From: Sipunculus nudus
Taxonomy: Eukaryota > Annelida > Sipuncula > Golfingiida > Sipunculidae
DNA: 64,000 nt
Reading direction: 5' to 3'
Assembly (NCBI GenBank): GCA_026874595.1
Contig: CM049312.1
Span: 77,849,429 to 77,913,428, forward strand
Numbering within the stretch: the stretch's first letter is position 1; each line of letters opens with the position of its first letter. The position numbers and the translations under genes are program-made. Positions 1 through 12,321 of this stretch are shown piece by piece. The notes under the pieces were generated by a model that saw only the letters and a list, made by a program, of their open reading frames with translations, was not told the DNA's origin and did not search any database.

Positions 1-688
1 CCAGTCTTGTTGTGAGTATTTTTGGAGAGCTTTCATGTGTTAGTTTACGTTAGGCACGTTTATCAAGGTCTGTGGAATATTTTCAATTTTGTCTATCGAA
101 GGCTGATTAAGATATAAGTCCGTGACCAGGTATTAACTTTAACATTTTGTGCCGGTAAAGTTACGGGGCCATACATCGCCCAAGCCACGACGTGGGCAAT
201 GATTTGACAATGGAAACGGTTCCCCCCGGTTGATGTATGGAACAATCGAACACAAAAGAGTGATTAAAATATTAACCTTCCAATTAGGGGGGCCATTGCC
301 ATCTACTCTCATCTATAGACGTTACACGCGACGTTTCAGAGCACATCTCTTCTCCTCTCTCGCTAATGGTGCGGACTGCGCGCATGGTACGTCAGGCCCT
401 GTGTCACGTGATTAGCCATAAATTCACCTGAGCTATTGATGAGCCCATGCATTCATTAGGTAGGCCAGATTGTTTACGTTTCTTTTTTTTTGCGCCAGGG
501 AATGATATTAAAATCTAATGTAAAAGGTGGTCGTTAAATCTTATATGTATCTGTATATAATATCCTGGCTGGCAGGACCGAGAAATCTGAAAGTATGAAA
601 TTGAAATACGACACATTTATATTTAATCAGGGTATATCCATAAATCATTTATACTTTTCTATACAGAATGAGAGGTTAAACCACATTC

Positions 689-690
<2 letters not shown>
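1..690. other. Unique sequence, no gene seen
   Basis: Mixed-composition sequence with no repeat structure I can recognise. The only open frame (230-415) is 61 codons, shows no domain and has no convincing splice context, so I treat it as chance. Confidence 0.5.

Positions 691-691
<1 letters not shown>

Positions 692-732
<41 letters not shown>
692..732. repeat. (TA)n microsatellite
   Basis: An uninterrupted run of about 20 TA units, the first of more than twenty TA arrays in the window. Confidence 0.95.
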
Positions 733-735
<3 letters not shown>

Positions 736-899
736 TATATGTATATTTGACCTTTGTATTTATTCTTTAAATGGTAGAAACCACTTCCATTTTAATGTAC
801 ATAAGTTACATGTCTATTATCTTACCAAAATGCTCTGTGTTTTGACACCTTTTTATCAGAGTATGTAGCCTAAGTAATACCCATGGCCAGCCAATCTTA

Positions 900-1200
900 G
901 TTTACAAAAAACTGGCAAACGCCACCTGGTTCGTCCCGGAGAGACCGGCCGTGCCTATCACACAACCTGTCAACCTCAGTCCTCGAGTGACGTAACCTTA
1001 CCGCCACAACTATAGGCTTGGAACGCCAGATGTAAGAAGGCTTCGCTTTCGGAAAAATCTTCCAATTAAATATTAAATTTTGGGCGAAATTCCGGCACAG
1101 GCTTAAACTTGGCGTGTTCAGAATATAACAGACACCTAACGGTGTACTGGTTAGGTTATCAGACCTGCTAACCACTCCACCATGCACCGGTGTAGCTATT
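900..1200 (-). other. GC-richer block, possible decayed tRNA-like/SINE sequence
   Basis: Read on the minus strand, the stretch near 1190-1150 has an A-box-like segment (TGGTGGAGTGGTTAGCAGG) followed by a short anticodon-arm-like pairing and a hairpin. No good B box lies at the right distance. It may be a decayed Pol III-derived repeat or may be chance. The 96-codon minus-strand frame here shows no recognisable domain. Confidence 0.2.
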
Positions 1201-1204
1201 AAAG

Positions 1205-1459
1205 AAAACCCCCGCTTCAGATTACCGGGGGGTTCAAATTATCCTCGCACCCCCCCCCCCTCCCGCCCAATGCAGTAACTTGAAATCGATTTCAGATAAC
1301 ACTTAATATACATGTGTGTGTGTATATATTGATAGAAAAAAATCGTTTGGTTAAAAGTCAGTGAGGGCGTAATCTGAACAGTACGGGGTTGCCTGAAATT
1401 ATAGGCTCAGACTACCCCCGGGGTAATCTGAAATCGCTTTCAGATTGGGGGGGGGGGGG
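1205..1459. repeat. G/C-tract dispersed repeat (copy 1)
   Basis: Poly-C and poly-G tracts (about 1249-1261 and 1447-1459) alternate with the palindromic motif CTGAAATCGATTTCAG and its variants. The reverse complement of 1369-1452 matches 33400-33478 over about 80 bases, so this is a dispersed family rather than simple sequence. No coding potential. Confidence 0.6.
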
Positions 1460-1484
1460 TTATATATATATATGCAATGGGGTC

Positions 1485-1545
<61 letters not shown>
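1460..1545. repeat. (TA)n microsatellites directly after a poly-G tract
   Basis: A short TA run (1460-1473), a 15-base spacer, then a TA run of nearly 60 bases (1489-1545). Both overlapping open frames here encode only Tyr/Ile dipeptides and are artefacts. Confidence 0.95.
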
Positions 1546-1546
<1 letters not shown>

Positions 1547-1684
1547 TTTTAACGTTGTTGCATCTTTTTACGAAGGTTATACCTTTATATAATATTTTAA
1601 CTAAATAGTTACAGCTGTTTATGGAATATATACACCTATCTATGTTACCAATTAACGTGAACATGACTTCTTGTCTGTATCTCT

Positions 1685-3060
1685 ATATTAAGAACATCTC
1701 GATAGTTATCCACGGAGACCAGTATATATACGTGCGGTATCATAATTTTAATGTTATGGAGACATGTATATCTCTACTATGAATTGCTCTATTTAAGAGG
1801 GCTTGTCTCTCAGGAATCTCTGTATTATGAACATCACTGTCTATTATGGTGTCTCTATATTATGGACATTTACTTTAATTTCTCTATTATGGACAACTGT
1901 CTGAAATGCATGTATATCTACGTAACTGTATGTAATATGTATTATGGATTTACTGTATTATAGGAATATCCCCCATGGATGCATATTAATGTTAAATATA
2001 AATATACTGAAAAGTAAATATACAAAATGACCCCTTATAGGCATATTTCTATATTTGCCCTTTTTACAAGGAGCACCTCTATATTACTGAGACCTTGATA
2101 GTTTATTACAGATACACCTTTTTATTATGTAACCGAAACATTTCTAAGTCTAATCTTTTGATTTTAGACAAGATTGTTTCGGATTGTTTGCTTACGGACA
2201 CCCTGTGTATAAATCTCTCTATTATGGAGAGTTCCCCTTTAAGCATGCGTATTTATTCATCACTGACATCTCTCTCATACAGATACATGATTATATGGAA
2301 ACTTTTTATTATGGACATTTCTATATGGCAAACATTCTTTCTATTATCGATATCTGCCTTCAATTTAACGCCTGTCTCATATTAAGGACATTTACATGGT
2401 GCAGAAGCACTCTATCCTGTTTCATGTCTTTGTCTTGGATACATTTTCGCCACGCCTTTTTTCCTTGTTACTTAGACATATATATCTATATAGCTCCTCC
2501 CTATTATGGATATATGTCAATAACTGATATCTCGTCAATACGGCCATCTCTATTTCAGGGAGACCTATATACGCGGAAGCAATCTGTATTCTCGGACATC
2601 TATATCTGTAATATAAGTATCGCTTCGTGATAAGCACATCTCTCATTATGATACAGGGACCTTTCTTCAAGGAATATCTTATTATAAACCTCTTTCCTTG
2701 TTGCTGATATCTATATACATTACGTAATTATTTGACAGAGACCTAAATATAAGAACATATAGCTCTTTTACGTACGTAACTTTATAACAAATATTTTTTG
2801 TTTATTGGTATCTATCCATTCGGGATATCTCTATATTAAGGCTACAACTGCTATCTCTGTTATAGTGACCCGATATCTTATATAGATATAAATCTATATA
2901 TGAGACTCTCTCTTAAGGGACATTTCTGTTCTAATGCTCATATCATCTGTATTTTCTAGGTACATCACTCTGTTGTGGACAGTTATGTTTGGGCACATCT
3001 CTCCATTAAACGCCACCGTTTTTCAAAATCTTGCTTTGGTCCATTAGTTTCTATATACTG
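1685..3060 (+). repeat. Highly decayed tandem repeat, core TCTCTATTATGGACA
   Basis: The core TCTCTATTATGGACAT and variants (ATATTAAGAACATCTC, CTGTATTATGAACATC, CTATATTAAGGCTAC) recur about every 30-45 bases for some 1.4 kb. Unit length drifts and few copies are identical, as in an old minisatellite no longer being homogenised. Open frames inside it repeat Tyr-Tyr-Gly and Ile-Met-Asp blocks for the same reason. Confidence 0.6.
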
Positions 3061-3224
3061 AAAGGTTAGGACTCAAATATATCTCGTATTTCTGGACGCC
3101 ATATGTATAATTTGTAAGAGGAACAATGATGGCATTTGTGGAAAGGTCTCCGGGAGATTACATGATATTTTGATAACATGCACCCGGCTTTGACGATGTG
3201 CACACCAGTTATGCAGTGGACAAG

Positions 3225-3227
<3 letters not shown>

Positions 3228-3283
<56 letters not shown>

Positions 3284-3300
3284 AGATGTATATATGTATG

Positions 3301-3354
<54 letters not shown>
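3228..3354. repeat. Double (TA)n array
   Basis: Two TA arrays (3228-3279 and 3306-3354) flank a 26-base TG/TA-rich spacer. Confidence 0.95.
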
Positions 3355-3355
<1 letters not shown>

Positions 3356-3356
<1 letters not shown>

Positions 3357-4736
3357 GCCAACATCCCGCGAAGGTCTGGCCAGTGCAGACATTTTTATGG
3401 TAGACCTCCCGTAGATATCAGGTTTATAAGGGGAGCGGCCCACAAACCCACATCAAAGGGATGTGAGCTTATAATTGTGAACTTAAAACCCTCTAAATAA
3501 AATCCCAACGCCAGTGGCCACTTCCTTGGCACCAGCTAGTATATAGTCCAGTATATTACATCGGCAATATATTGAACATAAAAACCCTGGTTACAACATA
3601 GATCTATTGTTCTGCTTGTCCTGACTGGGACCATGGAGGTTGCTGAATATGATGTGTTTATTTATATATATATATATAGTGTCTATGTCTGGGGATGTTA
3701 CTGTACAACACATTGTCACTCAAGACGTTCCGAGTTCAAAGACAGCGGCGAAGTACAAGTCGTGATCGCCGACAGCGAGTCTCACTACCCACATTATCAC
3801 GTCAGAGTTATTTGCATATGTCATAAGTGCTTCAGCCTAGCGTTTAAGACTCTCTCGTCACGTCTTTGCCACTTTCCGCTAAAAGTCTCGCACCACTCTC
3901 GTGTGAACGTAGATTTACGAGCCCAGCACGTGTGGAGGAGACAATTTAACTTTACACACAGTATAAATGATGGCTACATCTCCGCTTAGCCATGTTTGGC
4001 TTGGATGAGTTATGGTGATATTTTGTGCTCGACTCTTCGAGGAAATGCGATGTATTTTGCTTTTTCCTGGACCAGTCTGAAGTCACTGGGGAAATGGGAG
4101 GTGTATTATCTTCTCCTAGGTCCTGGTACTTCTTAGACGACAACCGTATGTCGTGTTCACCTGACGCAGGCCATTAGGGACAAAAGACAATAATAATCTT
4201 GTCTTTCATCTTGCGCTTTTCTGCATTTTCCAAATCAAGACTCATTTCCCAATCCCATGCTACGTAACAATTATAGATCCCAAAACCATATCCAATCTCT
4301 CCTTCCTGTGAGTCTGAACAATAAATGCCACGATAGGCTTTTGGCACAAACGGCTTTTGCGACAATCCTCAAGCGGTCATTGCCGTAAATCATGCGCCGT
4401 GCTTCTATCATGGCAGCTCTCATGAGTGTCATCACGACATCTGTAACATCGCCAGATCGGGCCGAAATGAACAAATGAGAATGAAAGAAAAAAATTGAGA
4501 GAACGTGCCTGTCGTTTATATAGATATAACAGGGTTATTGATCGGAGTGTAATAAAATATGCAGTATCATTTTATTATATTTACAAAATCTGCCTTTGAG
4601 ATGAAGTTAAATGTGTATCTTGGCAGATGTACATGATCTAGCGTCTCTGATTAGGAGCGTATATCGATCAGCCTTTATATTGCAACACCTCCACACAATA
4701 TTTAATTATACAAACTCATATATATATATATATGAT
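3356..4736. other. Unique sequence, no gene seen
   Basis: Fairly complex sequence without repeats. Open frames at 3633-3989 (+) and at 3952-4143, 4174-4365 and 4271-4474 (-) have no recognisable domain. A perfect octamer sits at 3810-3817. Confidence 0.45.
3810..3817 (+). promoter_or_regulatory. Octamer (POU-type) motif
   Basis: A perfect ATTTGCAT in a non-repetitive stretch. Such octamers are about as frequent in this AT-rich window as chance predicts, so function is unproven. Confidence 0.15.
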
Positions 4737-5290
4737 ATTCGAAAACGTGACATACCATGTAACAAAACTTATCCAAATGATTATAACAACAGGAAACGTG
4801 ACATACCATGTAACAAAACTTATCCAAATGATTACATCAACAGAAAACGTGACATACCATGTAACAAAACTTATCCAAATGATTATAACAACAGAAAACG
4901 TGACATACCATGTAACAAAACTTATCCAAATGATTATAACAACAGAAAACGTGACATACCATGTAACAAAACTTATCCAAATGATTTGAACAACAGGAAC
5001 CGGGGATAGCATGTAACAAAACTATCCAAATGATTATTACAACAGAAAACGTGACACAAAACTTATCAAAATGATTATAACAACAGAAAATGTGACATAC
5101 CATGTAACAAAACTTACCAAATGATTATATCAAAAGAAAACGTGCCATACCATGTAACAAAACTTATCCAAATGATTATAACAATAGAAAACGTGACATA
5201 CCATGTAACATAATTTATCCAAATGATTATAACAACAGAAAACGTGACATACCATGTAACAAAACTATCCAAATGATTATAACAACAGAT
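4737..5290 (+). repeat. 51-bp minisatellite, about 11 units
   Basis: The unit runs from GAAAACGTGACATACCATG through CAAAACTTATCCAAATGATT to ATAACAACA. The first five units (from about 4740, 4791, 4842, 4893 and 4944) are nearly identical; later units carry substitutions and small deletions (for example near 5045-5085). Because 51 is a multiple of three, several frames stay open on both strands with a 17-residue repeat; I do not regard these as genes. Confidence 0.95.
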
Positions 5291-6097
5291 TTGTTGGAGA
5301 AGGTACAGGGGAAGAACTTGTTCTGGTGAAAAGGGCATGTCTTGAAAACCGAAGAAATTACCCTCCAGAGTCTATAGGCAAGTTATAATTATTCCTTTAT
5401 GAGGAAGTATGGCGTCAAATGTACCCTTTACCGAATGAGTAATGTCCATTTCCTTTTTAAGACAGACATCACATCTTTATAAGTGATTAAGTCCAGCTGA
5501 TCTTATGCCATTACTTATTACCGATATGACGAGGAGTTGACAGGTTCACTACAACAAGCGACCTTCACCGGTCAAAGGTCAAAAATAAAATGGGCCAGAA
5601 AAACAACAAAGACGAAGACCCGAGTGACCTCTGACCTTTGATAACTGGTCGTCTTGCCGCTCTCTTCTGGCTTGTTATCCTAATGGTCCGAGTGGTCAGT
5701 CAGGCCGGCCTGCCATAAAAGGCCGAAATGACCCCGGGCGATGTTTAGTCTTAGTCCAAATGCTTTTGTGGTGTCTATTGTCGGGTTTGGAAAGTTCCGT
5801 GTGAAGTGGTACTAATGAGGTGATGTGTGCCCCTGAAAGCACCAGCCTCAAGCTAAGGATATTTTTCTTTCAGATGCCCTCAATTAAAGCATTAAAGTGT
5901 ATATCAGAGCAGAGGACAATTAGCCCCGTGTTTTCCGTTTTACCCTTTATGTTTCTCTTTGCGCTCTTTACTCGCTTACATATTGTATAACACGATTTCT
6001 GTTTTACTTAAAGATATCATTGTTAAACAAAAAAAAAAAAATAGAGCTAGTGGTTAGGCCCATTGAACTGGAAGCTGCGTTTGCTCATATATCTTGT

Positions 6098-6100
<3 letters not shown>
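5291..6100. other. Unique GC-richer island, no gene seen
   Basis: Complex, repeat-free sequence between a minisatellite and GA arrays. It lacks a convincing open frame but contains two direct-repeat nuclear-receptor-type motifs, so a regulatory role is possible. Confidence 0.4.
5569..5637. promoter_or_regulatory. Pair of DR1 nuclear-receptor-type sites
   Basis: CGGTCAAAGGTCA at 5569-5581 is a near-consensus DR1 (AGGTCA, 1-base spacer, AGGTCA). TGACCTCTGACCT at 5625-5637 is a perfect DR1 on the minus strand. DR1 elements are bound by HNF4, RXR and COUP-TF family receptors in animals. Two within 70 bases in a unique island suggest an enhancer, but this is inference. Confidence 0.35.
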
Positions 6101-6101
<1 letters not shown>

Positions 6102-6149
<48 letters not shown>

Positions 6150-6240
6150 ATCAGTATGGTGGTTTCTAATACACCATTAGTGTACAGTTTCTTAATTCTG
6201 ACAAATGAAAGCTCAATTGACCATATCCATTATCTGGCTT

Positions 6241-6277
<37 letters not shown>

Positions 6278-6380
6278 AAGAAAGAGAGAAAGAGACAGAG
6301 ACAGATAGACCTGCAGAAAGAGAGAGACATTACAGACGGACAGAGAAAAAAAAGAGAAAAAAGAGAGGGATGGAAAAATT
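6102..6380 (+). repeat. (GA)n microsatellites and purine-rich tract
   Basis: A GA run at 6102-6147, about 95 bases of unique sequence, a second GA run at 6244-6275, then a purine-rich GAAA/GACA tract to about 6380. Confidence 0.9.
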
Positions 6381-8558
6381 ATCTTTTATAGGACAACTTT
6401 AGTCCAAAAACTATACTAAGAACAATTATACATTATATTAATATATATGGCTAAAACAATTATGCTTTTATATAATATAGATGGCTATTCAGTCATTTTG
6501 TCTAAATCAAGATAAGGCCCGCTGTCTCTCTGAATTACTTTTTCTGTATAATGAGGGGATATCAGGCTGACGAGTTGTCCTCTTTATCTGATATCGTATT
6601 CGTCAGTTTAATTAAACAAAATTTAGAGATAATGAAAATTGTATGTATTGCGTGAAATATGTATTCTGACAGGTCTGTGGCCGGGACTTGGCGTCTCTCA
6701 ATCTGTATTTTTCGTACCACATGCAGGTACTATCAATCATAGGGGGTGATCATAAAGAAAAATACTACACGCTGCATTTTCCGTTTGCACCCGGGAACCC
6801 CTATATGGTTGATTAATGGTCTAAGCTCTACAGACATATATAGCTAGATAAAGTGTCCGGCAGGCGACACTTTCCCAATAAAGCATCCACGACAGCGGAA
6901 GCAGCGGCCAAGATCCGGAACTCGGGCGAGTATTTGCCTACTACTTCGGTTTCCCATGGTCTGGCAGTGGCGTCGAAGGCCTCGCCCGCACCAGTGATTT
7001 TTATTTCAGCTACCCTGTGATGTTCGTCCACTTTTCTTTGATCTAAGCGACCCTCACATGAAATACGTCTCTAGGAGGCGCCTCGTCGCTTGCTTTGGCG
7101 GTCGGGACATTCGCAGGCATGACTGGATTTTTTTTATTGTAAACTACCCTATACCAACCAGCGTCAAAAGCGACAGTCATGGCGGCAAGCCGTAAATCGT
7201 CACTGTTGGCCACGCCTGCGCCATCATTCGGTCGAATTTTACGACATACGATACTGCCCACATTTCCTTTTACTTACTCTCGATTCCCGACTTTCTTGTT
7301 ATACAGGAAATCACTGGTACAGCAGATTAAGCTTGTGTGATTGCGGTTACAAAAAACCGCCACTTCAACAAAAAGAATTATTTAACGTGGGCCCATGTCA
7401 AAAACATGTATTATGATAATGTAGATAGTTTACCAATTTTTGCAAATATGTTTTATAATTTAATGGGAATTTTAGGTATAAACGTAGTGCACATAAAATT
7501 TAAGATAACTGTTTAATTGATAATGACGTCAGATCAATATTATCAGTTTCATTATCAATATTGTTGCATTTCAATATGTTATATTTTAAAGAAATCTTAA
7601 ATAGAAAGTACGCGTTTATGTTACCTTTTACTGTGTTGGACGGATATCTAATGACCAATGTGGTGATTTAAAAAGTATAAAACATGATATAAATGTTATA
7701 AGTTGGGACACACTGTGAATGTAGTTATTTTCTTATTTTACACATGAGGACGAGTATTATTCCACCACGCAGCAATTATGACAAATATATTAAGCTATAA
7801 GGATTATAGTTATAAGTTATAAGTTATATATCGTAACGTGTTTACCCCATTTCATGTGAATATTTTCTTTTCATGAAACAGAGGAAAGCGCCATCTGTAG
7901 GGAAATGTGCTAACCTATATATCAAAGATAACATCTTTTGTATAGCTAACATTTTCTCATATAATTATAAAAAAAAAAGATTTAAAATAAACTCAAACAT
8001 TTCGTTAAACATCTCTGTACCATATCAGCTTCAAACAACAACAAACAATGCAACCTATACTAATATTTATTTATTTTATTCTTATATATTTATTTACATC
8101 ATATTTATACAGGGAAATACAAATAACCAATTAATCAGCTAAAATCAAGCTTGTATACCTTAGTGCCTTGTACCATTTACAAATAAAAACATATATAAAC
8201 TCAATTATCAATGCAATACATTCATAACACCATGGCTATAAGAATTATAAAACATAAATATTATAATGTGTACAATAAAAACATACAAGCATATTTAGAA
8301 TGTATATAATATTTATACTTATAAAAGCGTGCATGCAGACTACTAAAATATTACAGTGAGTGTAAATCTATAATGTGAGGTCCGAGGCATTGATAATACA
8401 ATGTTCTGTAATTCGAAAAAATAAGTCATAGAAATATTCTGAATAAGAAACATGGAATAAAGTTCATTATTATTCTTACATTAGCAATTAAATGAATACT
8501 AAGTAAAAGGAGGGATACACACACAAACACATATATATGCAAATATACAATATGTTAT
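6381..8558. other. Unique AT-rich sequence, no gene seen
   Basis: Mostly unique. A GC-richer island at 6830-7270 has short open frames on both strands and a splice-acceptor-like TTTTTATTTCAG near 7000, but no recognised domain. A perfect CRE (TGACGTCA) lies at 7524-7531. Confidence 0.4.
7524..7531. promoter_or_regulatory. CRE-type palindrome TGACGTCA
   Basis: One of five perfect copies found in the window. Bound by CREB/ATF bZIP proteins in animals; activity here is unknown. Confidence 0.25.
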
Positions 8559-8744
8559 GTGCCAGATAAATTCTCTAAAATTTCTCTTTTGAATCATTTC
8601 TTGAAGGAAGCGCATGGTGTGGCTGATCTAGATTCACTAGATAAACTGTTCCAGACTTTTGAACGAGCAAATGATGAAGAAAAATATTTTGTTTTAGGTT
8701 TATGGATGACTAAACTGTTACTCTCAGCAGCTCGAGTCTCATGA
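8559..8744 (+). CDS. Short unrecognised open frame, possible exon or TE fragment
   Basis: Sixty-one codons with ordinary amino-acid variety and no low-complexity sequence (acidic stretch LDSLDKLFQTFERANDEEK), unlike the surrounding AT-rich DNA. I recognise no family. No start context or flanking splice sites support it strongly. It could be a host exon fragment, a piece of a decayed transposon frame, or chance. Confidence 0.12.
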   Translation: MPDKFSKISLLNHFLKEAHGVADLDSLDKLFQTFERANDEEKYFVLGLWMTKLLLSAARVS

Positions 8745-9082
8745 TTATTAGCCTTACAAGCAAAGGGGGAGAAGGTTATCGAAATAACAAGCTGCGGTAG
8801 TTTAAAAACAGAATCTTGGTGCAATTTTTTTTTAATTAAACGCTCATTTTTCTATTTCCATCTGCGCCCCTTCCTAAGCCCACCCCTGCATGATAAATTG
8901 TATGATTCTCGAGGAATATACAAGCATATTTTATTTAATTTGTTTTCAACCACTTTTCCTTCATATACTAATTTTCTTCATGGGTCTGACATCATTACAC
9001 TTTCAGACAATTTGAAGCTGAATTGAAGGCTGCATATATAGGTGTCAGAGGTTAGAGCTCGGTGAATAAGTTCGGCCCATCT

Positions 9083-9120
9083 CCAATTGGGTTTCCGATT
9101 GGCAACCAACTGGCCATTGG
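9083..9120. promoter_or_regulatory. Cluster of three ATTGG (CCAAT-type) boxes
   Basis: CCAATTGG at 9083-9090, ATTGG at 9098-9102 and CCATTGG at 9114-9120, inside a GC-richer unique block. CCAAT clusters are bound by NF-Y in animal promoters. No gene start is visible nearby, so this is only a candidate. Confidence 0.2.
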
Positions 9121-11181
9121 ATCTGAGCCATACATTTCGAACATTCACTGTTTTATCATTTATTTGCCGCTGTTTGCATGAAATATATACTTGTACCTGA
9201 AACCAAACAATGTAAATCGACATTGAGAACATTTCAATAATTACAACGCTTTGTTGTCACGAACGAAAATAACCTGTTTACAAATTATTTATTGGCCGTG
9301 CAAATGTGTTTTTAATTCATTTTTTCTTTTGTTCCACGTAATTTATAAGACGAATATAATATGAAAAAAGAAATTTGAATTACCAAAAATAAATTAAGTT
9401 CCCTGACAGAATTGTAATACCAGAATATAAAATGTGAACTAATTTTAAAAGTGGCGGACAATTATGCTCCATGGAAGTCGAGAACTAATGGGAAAATTTT
9501 CACAACAGATGGCCAAAGTGACCACGTGGTTTGTATATGAATAGCTGCTGATTGGGGTGACTGGGTGCAAAGGTCTACGAAAGAGAGACTTGGGATTTCT
9601 ATAAAGGTTGTCTATATCGTAGCGTTCAATAAAGAGTGCATAATGACCCCTATTATGTGTCTATTCATAGACAACAAAACAAAATCACTGTGTTTGTGTA
9701 GACAAGGCATCAGCCCACTCAAACAACTCATTTTCATGATATCTTTGGAATTTGATGGAGCTAGGGTTCAGATTGGGTGTAATTACCGATCGGTTAGGGA
9801 CAGAATCACTTTCACTACGCCACTTGGTTACAGACTTTGCGGCAGCTATATGAAAAGACTTAAGAGCCTTAAGTCGCCAAGCCCTATTGGCCAACCATTG
9901 AAAAATCGCACCGCTAATGAGTAAATTATGGGATAGCTTGCATGCTGCGTCAAAATCTGTATCTAAATTGGTGGGAGTTTAAGTGAAATTGGCGCTCAGC
10001 AATGTACTTGGTTTATGTCTAATGACCCGTCGATGTGAGTTTGATACGATTCGATTTGTTGCCTGTTTTTCATGGACACCCTGGCACCCATGTGATTTTT
10101 AATAGCCGAATCTATCATCGACTTCCTGTCGGCTATTGGACCTATCACTAGGGGTTGGAGCGTTTGGTGCGGGCCTGACTTTGGTATCCCGCCTGCTGGT
10201 GCCGGAGTTGCCGGACGTCGGTGTTATGTATGGCGATACCACGCCAATGAAATACACAGCAATCAATATCGATTATGATTGATTAGACACGACTACAGGG
10301 CTTGAGAAAAACTCATGAGCCCAGCTCAATATAAAAATAATGCTGTTACTAAAATTAGTATATTACGTCAAATACCGTCGTCTTCCATTCATGTGAATTT
10401 GAGACTTTTATCCACGAGCATAATTTTATATATAGAAGAAGTTAATTAAAAAAGCACATCGAAACCACTTTATATTTTCAAGTATGCGCGCATGATTACT
10501 AACGAATAAACCAAGTACGAACAAACAGGAAAATAAATTATATAAACCTCGCCACCTGGTAGAGGTTTAAACAATCATATATGTTACATATATATATATA
10601 TATTTAACGAGCTTTCAATTAAATAGAAGCCCGACTCTCCTATATATAACTTATTCTATGAGGTCTTAATCACAAATTAAAAAAAAATGATAAATTTAGA
10701 AAGAAGATGAAAGATTAACACATATACATAAATGTGAGATATAAAGACGAGAAACCAAATAGAAATATTAAATTAATTGACTGTAACCCAAATTTGCTAT
10801 ATCCATTAAGGCTAATGATATAAGAAGGTATTTTTAAATGAAAACGAAGATTGTATCTTTAGGAAGTCTAAAATGATATTTTTGTGGAAACATCCCAATG
10901 AAACCCAAGTCAAGGGGGAAAATGATAAAAATAAAATATATGCTTATTGTGGTATAAAGTCTATATCTATTTTGGTCCTGCGTCTTATTTTTGCTGAAGT
11001 GCATACAGACATGCATGTAAAAGGAAACGTAATTAGAAGGCACATATAAAGATCGGTATGGACCCTACATAATAAAACGCATTCAGATTTGCATATACAT
11101 AATTTACATATAAATATAATACGTGTGCATGTGTGTAAAGATTACATGTGGATATTATTTATTTATATACATACATGCATA
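9121..11181. other. Unique sequence, no gene seen
   Basis: AT-rich sequence with a GC-richer stretch at 9560-10330. A perfect 8-bp stem (GACTTAAG / CTTAAGTC, 3-base loop) is at 9857-9875. No supportable coding region. Confidence 0.4.
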
Positions 11182-11348
11182 CAACACACACACACGCACA
11201 CCCTCACACACAAACACCATCACACATATATATATATATCTATATATTTTAAAGTATTGATAAAATTGTAATTATAAAAACGGTTATTACTTAAGTGTCG
11301 TTTTTCATTAAACTATCATATAAATGTTATATTTTTCAATAAACCTCA

Positions 11349-11408
<60 letters not shown>
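11182..11408. repeat. CA-rich, TA and (TA)n simple repeats
   Basis: Degenerate CA repeat (about 11182-11225), a short TA run, then a pure TA array at 11351-11408 after about 100 bases of unique sequence. Confidence 0.9.
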
Positions 11409-11412
<4 letters not shown>

Positions 11413-12242
11413 ATGTCATTAATGTGACACCGAAAATGCATGAATGCATCAAATTCGTCACACTGTATCAACATTACCGTGTACAATTTAGCAGAAAATT
11501 TGGGAGAACTTACACAAAGACTGACAAACCTGACACTTGCCTGCAGCAGGGAGTAAAAATTGGTACCCATGAGCGACCTTAGCTGAATGCGTAATTTGCG
11601 ACATGTTTACAGAACATACAACCAGAGTAGTATATACAAGGCCACTTGACGCTGGCCCGTACAATACAACCAGAGACTCTTTTACAAGCCAAGCGATTTA
11701 TCTGAAAGGAAGCCTATTTGAGCCACTTGTGTACCTCACGGGGCGCTGTTGAGTCACAATATACTCTCAGATTAAAACTGTTTGAAGTCTCGCTGCGGAC
11801 AACATTTGCCATTTGATGACGTGAACGATCTGTCAAACCTGGCGCCTCTTTTCGGCAGACGATTGCGCCATTTTGTTACGCCTGAGATGTAACCCTCTTG
11901 AGTCCGGCTTGCACCTTTTGAATGTGCAACATGTGTCAGGTTCCCCTCTGGTACCGTCAATGTGGCATATGCATGCTTTTTTTATCAGTGATTGCGTTTT
12001 ATAATTGAGCCTGTGTCTTCCTGACAAGCCGGCCTTATGAATATCTTCGCTTAGGCGAGTTTCAATTATCTCCCTGGCTGCGTTTATAAGGTTTCCGTCG
12101 AAACTACAATTTGAAAGCCCTGTATTTAATTACTACAGATGTGGGGGTGCCCACTGTCACAGGTAATTAGTTATAACTCGATGGATTGTCAAAATTCCTC
12201 TACAACGACATGCATGCACGGCTACAATAATCATACAGCGAC

Positions 12243-12245
<3 letters not shown>
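11409..12245. other. Unique GC-richer sequence, no gene seen
   Basis: Complex sequence with overlapping short frames on the minus strand (11772-12027) that show no domain. A loose direct repeat around ACAACCAGAG occurs near 11616 and 11668. Confidence 0.4.
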
Positions 12246-12281
<36 letters not shown>

Positions 12282-12285
12282 CGAA

Positions 12286-12320
<35 letters not shown>
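12246..12320. repeat. (TA)n arrays left of a hairpin
   Basis: TA runs at about 12248-12277 and 12286-12320 with a short GTATCGAAA interruption. They end two bases before the stem of the hairpin at 12322. Confidence 0.9.
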
Positions 12321-12321
12321 G

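Noticed and set aside
4611-5338. Frames with 17-residue repeats on both strands
   Set aside because: Product of the 51-bp minisatellite, with no independent coding evidence.
6047-6095. AGAGCTAGTGGTTAGGCCC as a tRNA or SINE head
   Set aside because: A-box-like, but no B box or cloverleaf follows before the GA repeat.
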